Of a stretch of 6,794 nucleotides of DNA, positions 1 through 6,108 are shown piece by piece. The stretch covers positions 1 to 6,794 of the forward strand of contig JAJFLN010000804.1 of NCBI GenBank assembly GCA_021772705.1, given 5' to 3'. The translations under genes and the position numbers were made by a program. Source of the DNA: Candidatus Cloacimonadota bacterium (GTDB lineage Bacteria; Muiribacteriota; UBA6191; JACPRK01). Below the pieces are notes generated by a model. The model searched no databases and was not told where the DNA came from. It saw nothing but the letters and a program-made list of their open reading frames with translations. Positions within the stretch are counted from its first letter, which is position 1. Every line of letters begins with the position of its first letter.

Positions 1-13
1 GCCCGCTCCATTC

Positions 14-42
14 ATCCTTCGACAGGCTCAGGACGAACGGAT
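14..42. repeat. Palindromic intergenic repeat of the TTCGACAGGCTCAGG type
   Basis: An imperfect hairpin is visible: ATCCTTCG at 14-21, a 12-nt loop, then CGAA at 34-37 and GGAT at 39-42 with one bulged C. The core matches a short sequence that I recall as very common between genes in many unrelated bacterial genomes; this is from memory, not a search. It overlaps the left end of the 60-bp repeat block, whose shared sequence begins at about position 30. No function is claimed. Confidence 0.5.
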
Positions 43-142
43 CGGGAAAACTCGGCCATTCAGTCGTCCTGGATGCGGGCATCCATAGTGGGGCGAACGG
101 ATCCGGAATAGGCCAGGGGACCCCCTACGGGACATGCACCCC
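30..142 (+). repeat. Left copy of inverted repeat block (60-bp unit plus 28-bp tail)
   Basis: Positions 30-101 are the exact reverse complement of 6684-6755 (72 bp), and 115-142 are the exact reverse complement of 6654-6681 (28 bp). The left copy has about 11 extra bases (around 102-114) between the two segments. CGAACGGATC recurs at 34 and 94, so the block has the same 60-bp period as the right end. Inside the unit is a perfect hairpin, TGGATGC-GG-GCATCCA (70-85). No reading frame here looks like a real protein. Either a dispersed intergenic repeat or the end of a non-autonomous element would fit; there is no transposase in the window. Confidence 0.8.
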
Positions 143-154
143 CCAGCCTTCGAT

Positions 155-185
155 TTCATTGAATCGCGTCGGTCCTCTGTACTAG
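155..185 (+). promoter_or_regulatory. Possible promoter of the amidohydrolase operon
   Basis: This is the only stretch between the repeat block and the first gene with sigma-70-like character. TTCATT (155-160), 17 bp and TGTACT (178-183) make a weak match; TTGAAT (159-164) with TACTAG (180-185) is an alternative with a short 15-bp spacer. A small hairpin, GCCGGC-aac-GCTGGC (198-212, one G-U pair), lies in the presumed leader just before the ribosome binding site GAGGAGGAGG (216-225). The promoter call is weak. Confidence 0.2.
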
Positions 186-230
186 AGTTTCCGCCTAGCC
201 GGCAACGCTGGCAGTGAGGAGGAGGCGGAA

Positions 231-1574
231 ATGACGCAGGTTGTGTCCTGTTGCTCCAGGGTCGTCCTGGCTCTGTGGATGGTGTTCTGGCTGTCAGTCC
301 CGGCGCTGGCTGACGAATCGGTGTCGGAGATGGTGACCCCCGAGACCCGGGAGACGGCGGAGCTGGCCGAGCCGTTTCAGCCCGTGGCGATCGTGGGAGC
401 CACGATCTTGCCCGGTACGGGAGAGACGATCCGAAACGGCACTCTACTGATTCGTGCCGGCAAGGTGGCCGCCCTGGGCGTGGGGATCGGGATCCCTTCC
501 AACGCGCGGATCGTCTATGCCGTCGGCCGTTTCGTCACCCCCGGTTTCATCGACACTCACTCACACATGGGACTCTGGGCCTGGCCCAGCTCCAACGCCC
601 ATAGCGATGGAAATGAGATGAGCCATCCCATCACGCCTCATCTGAAGGCAGAAGACGCCATCCACCTCGAGGATCCAGCCTTCGTTCGGGCACGGGCCGG
701 AGGCGTCACGACGGTGCAGATCATTCCTGGAAGCGCCAATCTCCAGGGCGGTCAGGCGGCGGTGTTGAAGCTCCGTCCCGTCAACACCCTGGAGGCGATG
801 AAATTCAAGGGCGCCCCCAGAGGGATCAAGATGGCCTTCGGCGAGAACCCGAAGAGGGTCCACTCGAGCCGGAATCGCCCGCCTCAGACTCGCATGGCCA
901 ACTCCGCCGTGATGCGACGGGCGTTCCTGGACGCGAGGGAATACGAGCGGAAGTGGGTCGACTACCAACGGAACGCCCAGCAGGGCACGCCGACTCCCCG
1001 GCCTGAGAAGGATCCGAAGATGGAGACTCTGGTCGATGTGCTGAAGGGCCAGGTTCGGGTCCACGTCCACTGCTACCGGAAGGACGACCTGCTGGCGATG
1101 CTGCGAATCGCCGACGACTTCGGCTTCAAGATTGCCAGCTTCCAGCACGGTCTGGAGGCCTACAAGGTGCGTCATGACCTGGCTCGAAGGAAGGTCGCCG
1201 TCGCCACCTGGCCCGACTGGTGGGGATTCAAGATGGAGGCCTGGGATGCCATCCCGGAGAACGCCGCTCTGCTGGCGGAGGCCGGTGTCATCGTCTCCCT
1301 CCATTCCGATAGCTCGGACTCGATCCAGCGGATGTATCACGAGGCCGCCAAGGCTGTGCGCTACGGGATGGACCCCCATGATGCCTTGAAGGCCATCACG
1401 ATCTGGCCAGCCATGATCCTCGGTGTCGATGATCGGGTCGGTACGCTGGAGGTCGGCAAGGACGCCGATCTGGTCATCCTGAAGCGGCACCCCTTCGACG
1501 TGTACACCACGGTGGAGACGACATTCATCGACGGACGGATCGTCAGTGACGACCTGAACAAGGAGCTACAGTGA
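231..1574 (+). CDS. Exported metal-dependent amidohydrolase (imidazolonepropionase-like)
   Basis: The 447-residue protein belongs to the amidohydrolase superfamily (PF01979, COG1228-like), TIM-barrel enzymes that hydrolyse C-N bonds, often in cyclic amides or dipeptides; the substrate cannot be told here. Residues 1-27 form a signal peptide (hydrophobic core about 11-24, cleavage after Ala-Leu-Ala), so it probably acts in the periplasm. Metal-site motifs are intact: HSH at 110-112 after TPGFIDT, GENPKR at 204-209, HVH at 278-280, FQHG with His306, and LHSD with Asp360. The C-terminus has the usual closing beta domain (GTLEVGKDADLVI, 404-416). The ATG at 231 is supported by GAGGAGGAGG ending 5 nt upstream. 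Its stop overlaps the start of the next gene (TGATG), giving a two-gene operon. The family is secure, the substrate unknown. Confidence 0.93.
   Translation: MTQVVSCCSRVVLALWMVFWLSVPALADESVSEMVTPETRETAELAEPFQPVAIVGATILPGTGETIRNGTLLIRAGKVAALGVGIGIPSNARIVYAVGRFVTPGFIDTHSHMGLWAWPSSNAHSDGNEMSHPITPHLKAEDAIHLEDPAFVRARAGGVTTVQIIPGSANLQGGQAAVLKLRPVNTLEAMKFKGAPRGIKMAFGENPKRVHSSRNRPPQTRMANSAVMRRAFLDAREYERKWVDYQRNAQQGTPTPRPEKDPKMETLVDVLKGQVRVHVHCYRKDDLLAMLRIADDFGFKIASFQHGLEAYKVRHDLARRKVAVATWPDWWGFKMEAWDAIPENAALLAEAGVIVSLHSDSSDSIQRMYHEAAKAVRYGMDPHDALKAITIWPAMILGVDDRVGTLEVGKDADLVILKRHPFDVYTTVETTFIDGRIVSDDLNKELQ
1560..1565 (+). promoter_or_regulatory. Ribosome binding site that decides the start of the second amidohydrolase gene
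   Basis: AAGGAG lies inside the end of the first gene, 8 nt before the ATG at 1574 and 5 nt before an in-frame GTG at 1571. The spacing, and the TGATG arrangement with the upstream stop (1572-1574), favour the ATG. Confidence 0.6.
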
Positions 1575-3043
1575 TGCAGCGGATGAGCTGGATACTCTCG
1601 ATTCTGCTGGCCCTCAGCGCTGGCTTCGCCGATGCGTCGCCTCCCCCGCAATCCCGGATCGCCATCGTCGGCGGCCGGGTGGTCACCATGGCCGGCACGA
1701 TCCACTCCCCGGGTACCGTTCTGATCGACGACGATCGCATTGTCGCCGTCGGCGGTGTGGAGCTGGCCGTCCCCGGCCGGTACCGCCGGGTGCAGGCCGC
1801 CGGAGCCTGGGTGATTCCGGGCCTCATTGATGCCGGGACACGGCTGGGATTGGTGGAGGTCGACTTGGAGGACGCCACCACTCATCAGGACGACCACACG
1901 GACCTGTTCTCGCCTCACCTGAGGGTCACGGATGCTATCAATCCCGACAGTGAGCTGATCCCCGTCGGCCGTCTCACGGGAGTGACCACGGTCCTGGTCT
2001 CCCCCACAGAGAACAATCTGTTCAGCGGTGAGGCCGCCGTCATCGATCTCCTGGGCGAGGACGTGGTGGACATGACCATCCGGTCCCCGGCCATGCTCTG
2101 TCTGAATCTCGGCCTGGATCCTATCTTCCGAGGCAGGTCTCGTTCGAAGTTCGCCACCAGAATGGGGCTCATAGCCGAGATCCGTCAGCTGTTCCACCAG
2201 GCCGAAGCCTTCGATCGGAAGTACGTGAAGCACCAGAAAGAGCTGCTCGAGTACGAAGAGCGAATAGAGAAGGCCAGTGAAGAGGAGTCCGCTCGGGAGG
2301 ACGAGGGGCAGGAAGAGTCCAGCGAGAGCGATGACGGCGAAGGTGAGGCCTCCGAAGGGGACTCTCGAAAGGGTGACTTGAAGGACAAGGACGAGAAGGA
2401 TCCCGGAGAGGAAGAGCCCGAGCCGCCGGAGGAGCTCGATCGAGACCTGAAAATGGAGGCCCTGCGCCGGGCTCTCGCCGGCGAGATCAAGGTCCTGGTC
2501 CGGGCCCATCGGCAGGACGACATCCGGGCCGCCATCCGCCTTGCCGACGAGTTCGATCTCGATATCGTCATCAACCACGGCACGGAAGCCTGGCGTGTGG
2601 CTTCGCTGCTGGCCGAGAAGAACATCCCCGTCATCGTGGGACCCATCAACACCCAGCCCGACACCTGGGAGACACTCGGGGCCCGCTACGACAATGCCGA
2701 GTTGCTGAAGCGCGCCGGGGTCGACATCGCGATCCAGAGCTCCGAGGCTCACAACGTCAGGAACCTGCCTTACATGGCCGGTCTCGCCGCCGCCCACGGA
2801 CTGCCGCCCGACGAAGCTCTGGAAGCGATCACCATCGGCGCCGCCAGGATCCTGGGAATCGAAGACGACTACGGCTCCCTGGAGCCCGGAAAGGTGGCCA
2901 ACATCGCCATCACGGAAGGAGATCCCCTCCAGCCCCGTTCACGGCTGAGAGCGCTCTACATCCGGGGGCAGGAAGTGCCCCTGGTGAGCAAGCAGACCGA
3001 GCTCTACGAGAAGTTCAAGGACCGGACAGCCGAGAGTCGTTAG
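1574..3043 (+). CDS. Exported amidohydrolase-like protein, probable non-canonical or inactive paralogue
   Basis: The 489-residue protein has the same fold as its upstream neighbour: signal peptide 1-21 (Ala-Asp-Ala then Ser), WVIPGLIDAG (79-88), GVTTVLVSP (136-144), AHRQDDI (311-317), NHGTEAW (334-340) and the C-terminal GSLEPGKVANIAI (434-446). The metal site is altered. The HSH of the neighbour is Gly-Thr-Arg (88-90), the GEN motif is gone, and the catalytic Asp of LHSD is replaced in IQSSEAHN (387-394). His312 and His335 remain. Residues about 231-290 form a low-complexity Glu/Asp/Ser/Lys-rich insert that the first protein lacks, preceded by a charged, probably helical stretch (208-233). 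Translation is probably coupled through TGATG to the catalytic-looking gene, so a partner or regulatory subunit is possible. A different metal geometry with residual activity is the alternative. Fold secure, activity uncertain. Confidence 0.88.
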   Translation: MQRMSWILSILLALSAGFADASPPPQSRIAIVGGRVVTMAGTIHSPGTVLIDDDRIVAVGGVELAVPGRYRRVQAAGAWVIPGLIDAGTRLGLVEVDLEDATTHQDDHTDLFSPHLRVTDAINPDSELIPVGRLTGVTTVLVSPTENNLFSGEAAVIDLLGEDVVDMTIRSPAMLCLNLGLDPIFRGRSRSKFATRMGLIAEIRQLFHQAEAFDRKYVKHQKELLEYEERIEKASEEESAREDEGQEESSESDDGEGEASEGDSRKGDLKDKDEKDPGEEEPEPPEELDRDLKMEALRRALAGEIKVLVRAHRQDDIRAAIRLADEFDLDIVINHGTEAWRVASLLAEKNIPVIVGPINTQPDTWETLGARYDNAELLKRAGVDIAIQSSEAHNVRNLPYMAGLAAAHGLPPDEALEAITIGAARILGIEDDYGSLEPGKVANIAITEGDPLQPRSRLRALYIRGQEVPLVSKQTELYEKFKDRTAESR

Positions 3044-3047
3044 GTCG

Positions 3048-3971
3048 CTACTCCGAGATCTCCACCCGGTCGCGACCGTCGTTCTTCGCTTCGTAGAGAG
3101 CCTGATCGGCCCGGTCGATCAGATCCTTGAAGCTCTCTCCGGGCCGGGTCATGGCCACGCCCAGGCTGGCCGAGAGTGCGCCTCCCGGCATCAGGTCCTC
3201 CACGTCCCGGGCACGGATCTGGTTCAGTATCCTGTCGGCCACGGAGGCTGCGGCCAGCAGGTCCGCCGAGGGCAGTACGGCGAGGAACTCCTCTCCGCCC
3301 CAGCGAATGGCCAGGTCCTGCGCTCGCAGACAGTCCCGGAGGGAGGCGGCGGCCCGCTTCAGCACCTGGTCCCCGACGCCGTGTCCAAAGGTGTCGTTGA
3401 CCTTCTTGAAGTGATCCAGGTCCACGAGAATCGCCGAGACCGTGCCACCGGCCGGACTCGCAGCGGCCTCGATGTCCCCCAGAAAGCGGCGAGTCTGCAG
3501 TCCCGTCAAGGAGTCGGTGTAGGCCTCTTGAACGCGGCTCTCCATCTCCTCCACGACCTTGACCTCCACCGGATCCAGCAGGTCGAAGCGGAAGATGACC
3601 GAACCCAGGGTGAGGCGGTCTCCTCGCTCGAGCTTGGTGCGGAAGGCCTTCTGGCCGTTGACGAAGGTCCCATTGGTGCTCTGCAGATCCTCGACCATGG
3701 CCCGATCGTCGTTGTCGCCCTTCTGTATCCAGATCCGGGCGTGGCGGCGACTCACCGTGTCGTCGGGAATGGAGATGTCCGCCTCCGCCGCTCTTCCGGC
3801 GATGAAGGCCCGCCGGGTCCGTCCCCCGTCGAGGCGGAAGACCGTGCCCGGTGAGGGGCCGTCCAGGAGAGTCAGGGCGGGGGTGAACTCGAGGGCCGAC
3901 TGGTTGGCCAGCACGTCCAGGGTGGCGGAGGCGGTAGGTGCGGAGTTCGAAACGAGCAGGCGTAGTCTCAT
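3048..3971 (-). CDS. FHA-GGDEF diguanylate cyclase
   Basis: The 307-residue cytoplasmic protein has an N-terminal FHA domain (about 30-132) and a C-terminal GGDEF domain (about 148-304). FHA hallmarks are all present: GR at 59-60, SRRHA at 74-78, and STNGTFVNG at 98-106. The cyclase active site is the functional variant GGEEF (225-229), following DLDHFKKVNDTFGHGVGD (184-201). RAQD at 216-219, five residues before GGEEF, fits the c-di-GMP product-inhibition I-site RxxD. Expected role: making c-di-GMP from two GTP, gated by FHA binding to phosphothreonine. I place the start at the ATG at 3971, which overlaps the kinase stop as ATGA. No Shine-Dalgarno is visible, so translation probably depends on coupling. 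A longer in-frame extension upstream lies wholly within the kinase gene and is rejected. Confidence 0.93.
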   Translation of the reverse strand: MRLRLLVSNSAPTASATLDVLANQSALEFTPALTLLDGPSPGTVFRLDGGRTRRAFIAGRAAEADISIPDDTVSRRHARIWIQKGDNDDRAMVEDLQSTNGTFVNGQKAFRTKLERGDRLTLGSVIFRFDLLDPVEVKVVEEMESRVQEAYTDSLTGLQTRRFLGDIEAAASPAGGTVSAILVDLDHFKKVNDTFGHGVGDQVLKRAAASLRDCLRAQDLAIRWGGEEFLAVLPSADLLAAASVADRILNQIRARDVEDLMPGGALSASLGVAMTRPGESFKDLIDRADQALYEAKNDGRDRVEISE

Positions 3972-5146
3972 CTTGTGAGGGAGCTCGAGGCGGCTCCGGG
4001 GTCTGGCGTCGTCGAGGACGACGACGGCGGTACCGTGACCAGGTAGAGGATCAGCACGCCGATGGTGGCGAAGAAGAACAGGGGTATCCAGGTCTCCTCG
4101 AAGGGAGTCTGGGGGCGCAGCCCGGGCGGTGGAGGAGTCTTGACAGGCATGGCCTTGGCTGGAACCACGGCTGCGACGGTCTTCGGTTTCGAGGCCCTTG
4201 GAGTTCGTCGCTGGTTCAGGATCGATCGTATCCGGGCTGTGGGATCGATGTCGGCGGTCCGGGTCGGGCAGTGGCTCTTCAGTTCCCGGGCCAGCTCCGC
4301 CATCGTCTGAGGCCGGGCGACTGGTTCCCGGGAGAGGCATCGGGCGATCAGGTCGGCCAGCTTCGGATCCTCGATGCGCTTGATCGGCTTCGGGTCCTGG
4401 AAGGTCTTCTCGTAGATCAGGGACAGTAGTTCGGCCTTGCGAAAGGCGGAGAAGGGCGACCGGCCCTCGATGGCCTGATAGAGCACGGCGCCGAGGGAGT
4501 AGACGTCGATACAGGGCGAGGGGGTGATCTTCTTCTTAGCTTTCAGCAGCTCCGGGGCCATATAGATAGGCGTTCCCATGACCATCCCGGTCCGGGTCAT
4601 GGAGAGGTCCAGCAGCCGGGCCGTCCCGAAGTCTCCCAGCAGGAGCGTTCCGGCGGAGCTGAACATCAGGTTGTCGGGTTTCACGTCCCGGTGGATCACG
4701 TCGTTGTCATGGGCGTGAGCCAGTATTCTGCTCGCCTGGAGCGCGATCCAGCAGGCCAGGTCGGAGTCCAGCCGGCGGGCCTTCCGGAGCAGCTCCTTGA
4801 GGGAGGCGCCGTCGACCAGGTCCATCCGGATGTTGAGAGTGCCGTTGGCCTCGAGCAACTCGTGAGTCCGTACAATTCCGGGATGCTTCAATCTCCCGGC
4901 GATCTCGAATTCCTGCTTGAACCGTCGCACCGCCTCCCGGTCCGAGAGGAACTGGGGAGCCAGCTCCTTGACGGCGAACTCCTGGCCCTGGGAATCCTGG
5001 ACTCGGTAGACCGTGCTGGTGGCGCCTCGGCCCAGGGGACGGCCCACGATCTTGTAGTCGCCAATGGAGGCCTTCCGGGGGGTTTTCACCCGGACGGTTC
5101 CTGTGACGACTGGATTGCCAGCCTGGCTTGTGGAGATGCTGGTCAT
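3968..5146 (-). CDS. Membrane-anchored Hanks-type Ser/Thr protein kinase (PknB-like)
   Basis: The 392-residue protein has a complete kinase domain (about 31-290): glycine loop GRGATSTVY (39-47), catalytic lysine in AVK (Lys60), a helix-C Glu around 79-81, HRDVKPDN (152-159), DFG (172-174), a Thr-bearing activation loop (183-193) and APE (197-199). A basic, Pro-rich linker (about 312-348) leads to one membrane segment (352-371) and a short Ser/Thr/Pro tail outside the membrane. There is no PASTA or other sensor domain, so sensing may come through partners. The kinase comes first in a coupled pair with the FHA-GGDEF gene, its likely substrate or effector. The start at 5146 lacks a clear Shine-Dalgarno. 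TTGTCG with TAAGAG at 17-bp spacing, just past the hsp20 terminator, is only a weak promoter candidate. Confidence 0.93.
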   Translation of the reverse strand: MTSISTSQAGNPVVTGTVRVKTPRKASIGDYKIVGRPLGRGATSTVYRVQDSQGQEFAVKELAPQFLSDREAVRRFKQEFEIAGRLKHPGIVRTHELLEANGTLNIRMDLVDGASLKELLRKARRLDSDLACWIALQASRILAHAHDNDVIHRDVKPDNLMFSSAGTLLLGDFGTARLLDLSMTRTGMVMGTPIYMAPELLKAKKKITPSPCIDVYSLGAVLYQAIEGRSPFSAFRKAELLSLIYEKTFQDPKPIKRIEDPKLADLIARCLSREPVARPQTMAELARELKSHCPTRTADIDPTARIRSILNQRRTPRASKPKTVAAVVPAKAMPVKTPPPPGLRPQTPFEETWIPLFFFATIGVLILYLVTVPPSSSSTTPDPGAASSSLTR

Positions 5147-5241
5147 GTTGAGTTCGAGGCTGCATGCGGCGGGCCATGGAACGGGCCCAGGCCACTCAAG
5201 TCCTCGTACTCTCTCTTATGACGCTCCGGGGGATACGACAA

Positions 5242-5269
5242 ACGGACCGGCCCCGAAGGGCCGGTCCGT
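5242..5269 (-). terminator. Rho-independent terminator of hsp20
   Basis: A perfect 12-bp GC-rich stem (5242-5253 with 5258-5269) encloses a 4-nt loop. Read on the - strand the loop is UUCG closed by C-G, a very stable tetraloop, and the stem is followed by TTTGTCGT. It starts about 40 nt past the hsp20 stop and about 95 nt before the kinase start, so it should separate the two transcripts. A smaller hairpin, CCGGC-tccag-GCCGG, lies at 5283-5297. Confidence 0.85.
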
Positions 5270-5309
5270 GGTGGACTTCAATCCGGCTCCAGGCCGGTGA
5301 GATTCAGGA

Positions 5310-5729
5310 CTACTTGATCTGGATCTTGTGAGGCATGGCCTCCTGGCTCTTGGGCAGGGCGATCTGCAGCAATCCGTTCTCGTGGGTCGCGGCGATCTTG
5401 TCGGCGTCCACGTCCCTGGGCAGGTTGAAGCTGCGGGTGAACTTGCCGTAGTGGCGCTCGACTCGATGGAAGGTCTCGCCCTTCTCTTCCGTGGTGGCCT
5501 TCTTCTCGCCCGTCAGGGTCAGGACGTTGTTGGTCAGGGTCAGATCAAAATCGCCCTTCTCCAGGCCGGGCACCTCGCAGATCACCCGGAGCTCCTCCTC
5601 CGTCTCGACGATGTCGACGGCCGGCAGCCAGGTTCCGGTGGTGTTGTCCGTGTCGAAGTAGCGGCCGAACTCGCGGCTCAGGTCGAACAGCTTCTCGAAG
5701 TTGGGGTCCCTGCGTACGATGTTGAACAT
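5310..5729 (-). CDS. Small heat-shock protein Hsp20 (alpha-crystallin family)
   Basis: The 139-residue cytoplasmic ATP-independent chaperone holds unfolding proteins for later refolding by DnaK/ClpB. A short N-terminal arm (1-33, MFNIVRRDPNFEKLFDLSRE and following residues) precedes the alpha-crystallin domain (about 34-126), which has the pattern AVDIVETEEELRVICEVPGL (37-56), NVLTLTGEK (68-76) and the conserved ENGLLQIALPK (117-127). The C-terminus carries the oligomer-docking I-X-I motif (IQI, 136-138). The length is typical. The start at 5729 is fixed by GAAGGAG six nt upstream; an in-frame ATG at 5804 would add 25 residues unlike the family and is rejected. The gene looks monocistronic, with its own sigma-54-type promoter and a strong terminator. 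No CIRCE element was seen upstream. Confidence 0.96.
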   Translation of the reverse strand: MFNIVRRDPNFEKLFDLSREFGRYFDTDNTTGTWLPAVDIVETEEELRVICEVPGLEKGDFDLTLTNNVLTLTGEKKATTEEKGETFHRVERHYGKFTRSFNLPRDVDADKIAATHENGLLQIALPKSQEAMPHKIQIK

Positions 5730-5735
5730 TGTGTT

Positions 5736-5742
5736 CTCCTTC
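5736..5742 (-). promoter_or_regulatory. Ribosome binding site of hsp20
   Basis: GAAGGAG on the - strand sits 6 nt before the ATG at 5729. It selects that start over the upstream in-frame ATG at 5804. Confidence 0.8.
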
Positions 5743-5798
5743 CCCCGTTGCTGGGGAGTCAGGTGTTGAGGGCTTGCTGGTTGGAACGGTAGCCTGGG

Positions 5799-5815
5799 AT
5801 GCAACCGCCGTGCCA
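5799..5815 (-). promoter_or_regulatory. Sigma-54 (RpoN) promoter of hsp20
   Basis: On the - strand the sequence is TGGCACGGCGGTTGCAT. It matches the -24/-12 consensus TGGCAC-N5-TTGCA, with exactly 10 nt between the essential GG and GC. The predicted start of transcription is near 5789, giving a leader of about 60 nt with a good ribosome binding site. A sigma-54 promoter needs an enhancer-binding ATPase; none is encoded in the window. Confidence 0.75.
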
Positions 5816-5837
5816 GGACCGTGGGAGACTTGCTGTC

Positions 5838-5901
5838 CGCGGAGCGGTCGAGGTGCCGTAGACCCTTTACTGATCAGCAGTTTCGACCTCAATGCTCCGC
5901 G
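5838..5901. promoter_or_regulatory. Hyphenated inverted repeat upstream of hsp20, candidate activator site
   Basis: CGCGGAGC-N4-GAGGT (5838-5854) is matched on the opposite strand by ACCTC-N3-GCTCCGCG (5886-5901). Between them lies the 8-bp palindrome CTGATCAG (5870-5877). Relative to the predicted sigma-54 start at 5789 this is about -49 to -112, which covers part of the range where enhancer-binding activators usually dock. The repeat is seen; its role is inferred. Confidence 0.35.
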
Positions 5902-5964
5902 TTGAATGGTCGCCGGATTCCCCGTGGTCCACCGTCGAATCGAGAGGAACTGTTTCACCCTGGA

Positions 5965-6031
5965 GCGTTCGCCCCGTTTCCATTTGAACCGCCATTCGAC
6001 AGGCCCGGCGGGCTTGGTGAAGGGCGAATGC
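5965..6031. other. Nested inverted repeats in the hsp20/HTH intergenic region
   Basis: GCGTTCGCCC (5965-5974) pairs with GGGCGAATGC (6022-6031), with one G-U or mismatch depending on the strand. Inside this lies a hairpin, AGGCCC-ggc-GGGCTT (6001-6015, one wobble). No coding sequence is recognisable between 5902 and 6068 on either strand. A structured RNA, a leader or chance pairing are all possible. Apart from this and the promoter elements listed separately, I see nothing in the 382-bp gap from 5730 to 6111. Confidence 0.2.
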
Positions 6032-6068
6032 GTGGGAGACATCCATTCCAATTTCGAGATCCAGGGCC

Positions 6069-6102
6069 TTGAGTTACATTCGAATGAACACATGCATATA
6101 GT
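6069..6102 (+). promoter_or_regulatory. Probable promoter of the HTH gene, leaving a very short leader
   Basis: TATAGT (6097-6102) is a good -10 match. The best-looking -35, TTGAGT (6069-6074), is 22 bp away, longer than ideal; TTACAT (6074-6079) gives the right 17-bp spacing but a poor match. Transcription would start near 6108-6110, almost at the GTG at 6112, and no Shine-Dalgarno is present. A leaderless or near-leaderless mRNA is suggested. The palindrome CATTCGAATG (6077-6086) lies in the spacer. Confidence 0.4.
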
Positions 6103-6108
6103 TGTGTT
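6087..6108. promoter_or_regulatory. Candidate autoregulatory operator of the HTH gene
   Basis: AACACA (6087-6092) and TGTGTT (6103-6108) form a perfect 6-bp dyad with a 10-bp spacer that contains the -10 element TATAGT. The position, just before the start codon of an XRE-type protein, is where antitoxin-like regulators usually bind to repress themselves. The repeat is seen; binding is inferred. Confidence 0.4.

Noticed and set aside
561..1490. 309-residue open frame on the - strand opposite the first amidohydrolase gene
   Set aside because: A high-GC antisense shadow with no recognisable domain; the + strand gene is certain.
1361..2797. 478-residue open frame on the - strand opposite both amidohydrolase genes, with a hydrophobic Leu/Val-rich middle that mimics membrane helices
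   Set aside because: It is antisense to two well-recognised genes. The hydrophobic part is simply the complement of the Glu/Asp codons of the acidic insert. No family resemblance and no start signal.
3067..3078. Perfect 12-bp palindrome CGGTCGCGACCG near the convergent junction, considered as a terminator
   Set aside because: It lies within the GGDEF coding sequence (Arg-Asp-Arg codons), has no usable loop and no T tract.
3972..4340. In-frame N-terminal extension of the FHA-GGDEF protein
   Set aside because: It lies wholly inside the kinase gene in another frame, is low-complexity Arg/Pro/Ser-rich, and the ATG at 3971 makes a classical ATGA overlap.
5730..5804. 25-residue N-terminal extension of Hsp20 from the ATG at 5804
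   Set aside because: It would cover the ribosome binding site and the predicted leader and overlap the sigma-54 site; the family normally starts near MFNIVRRDP.
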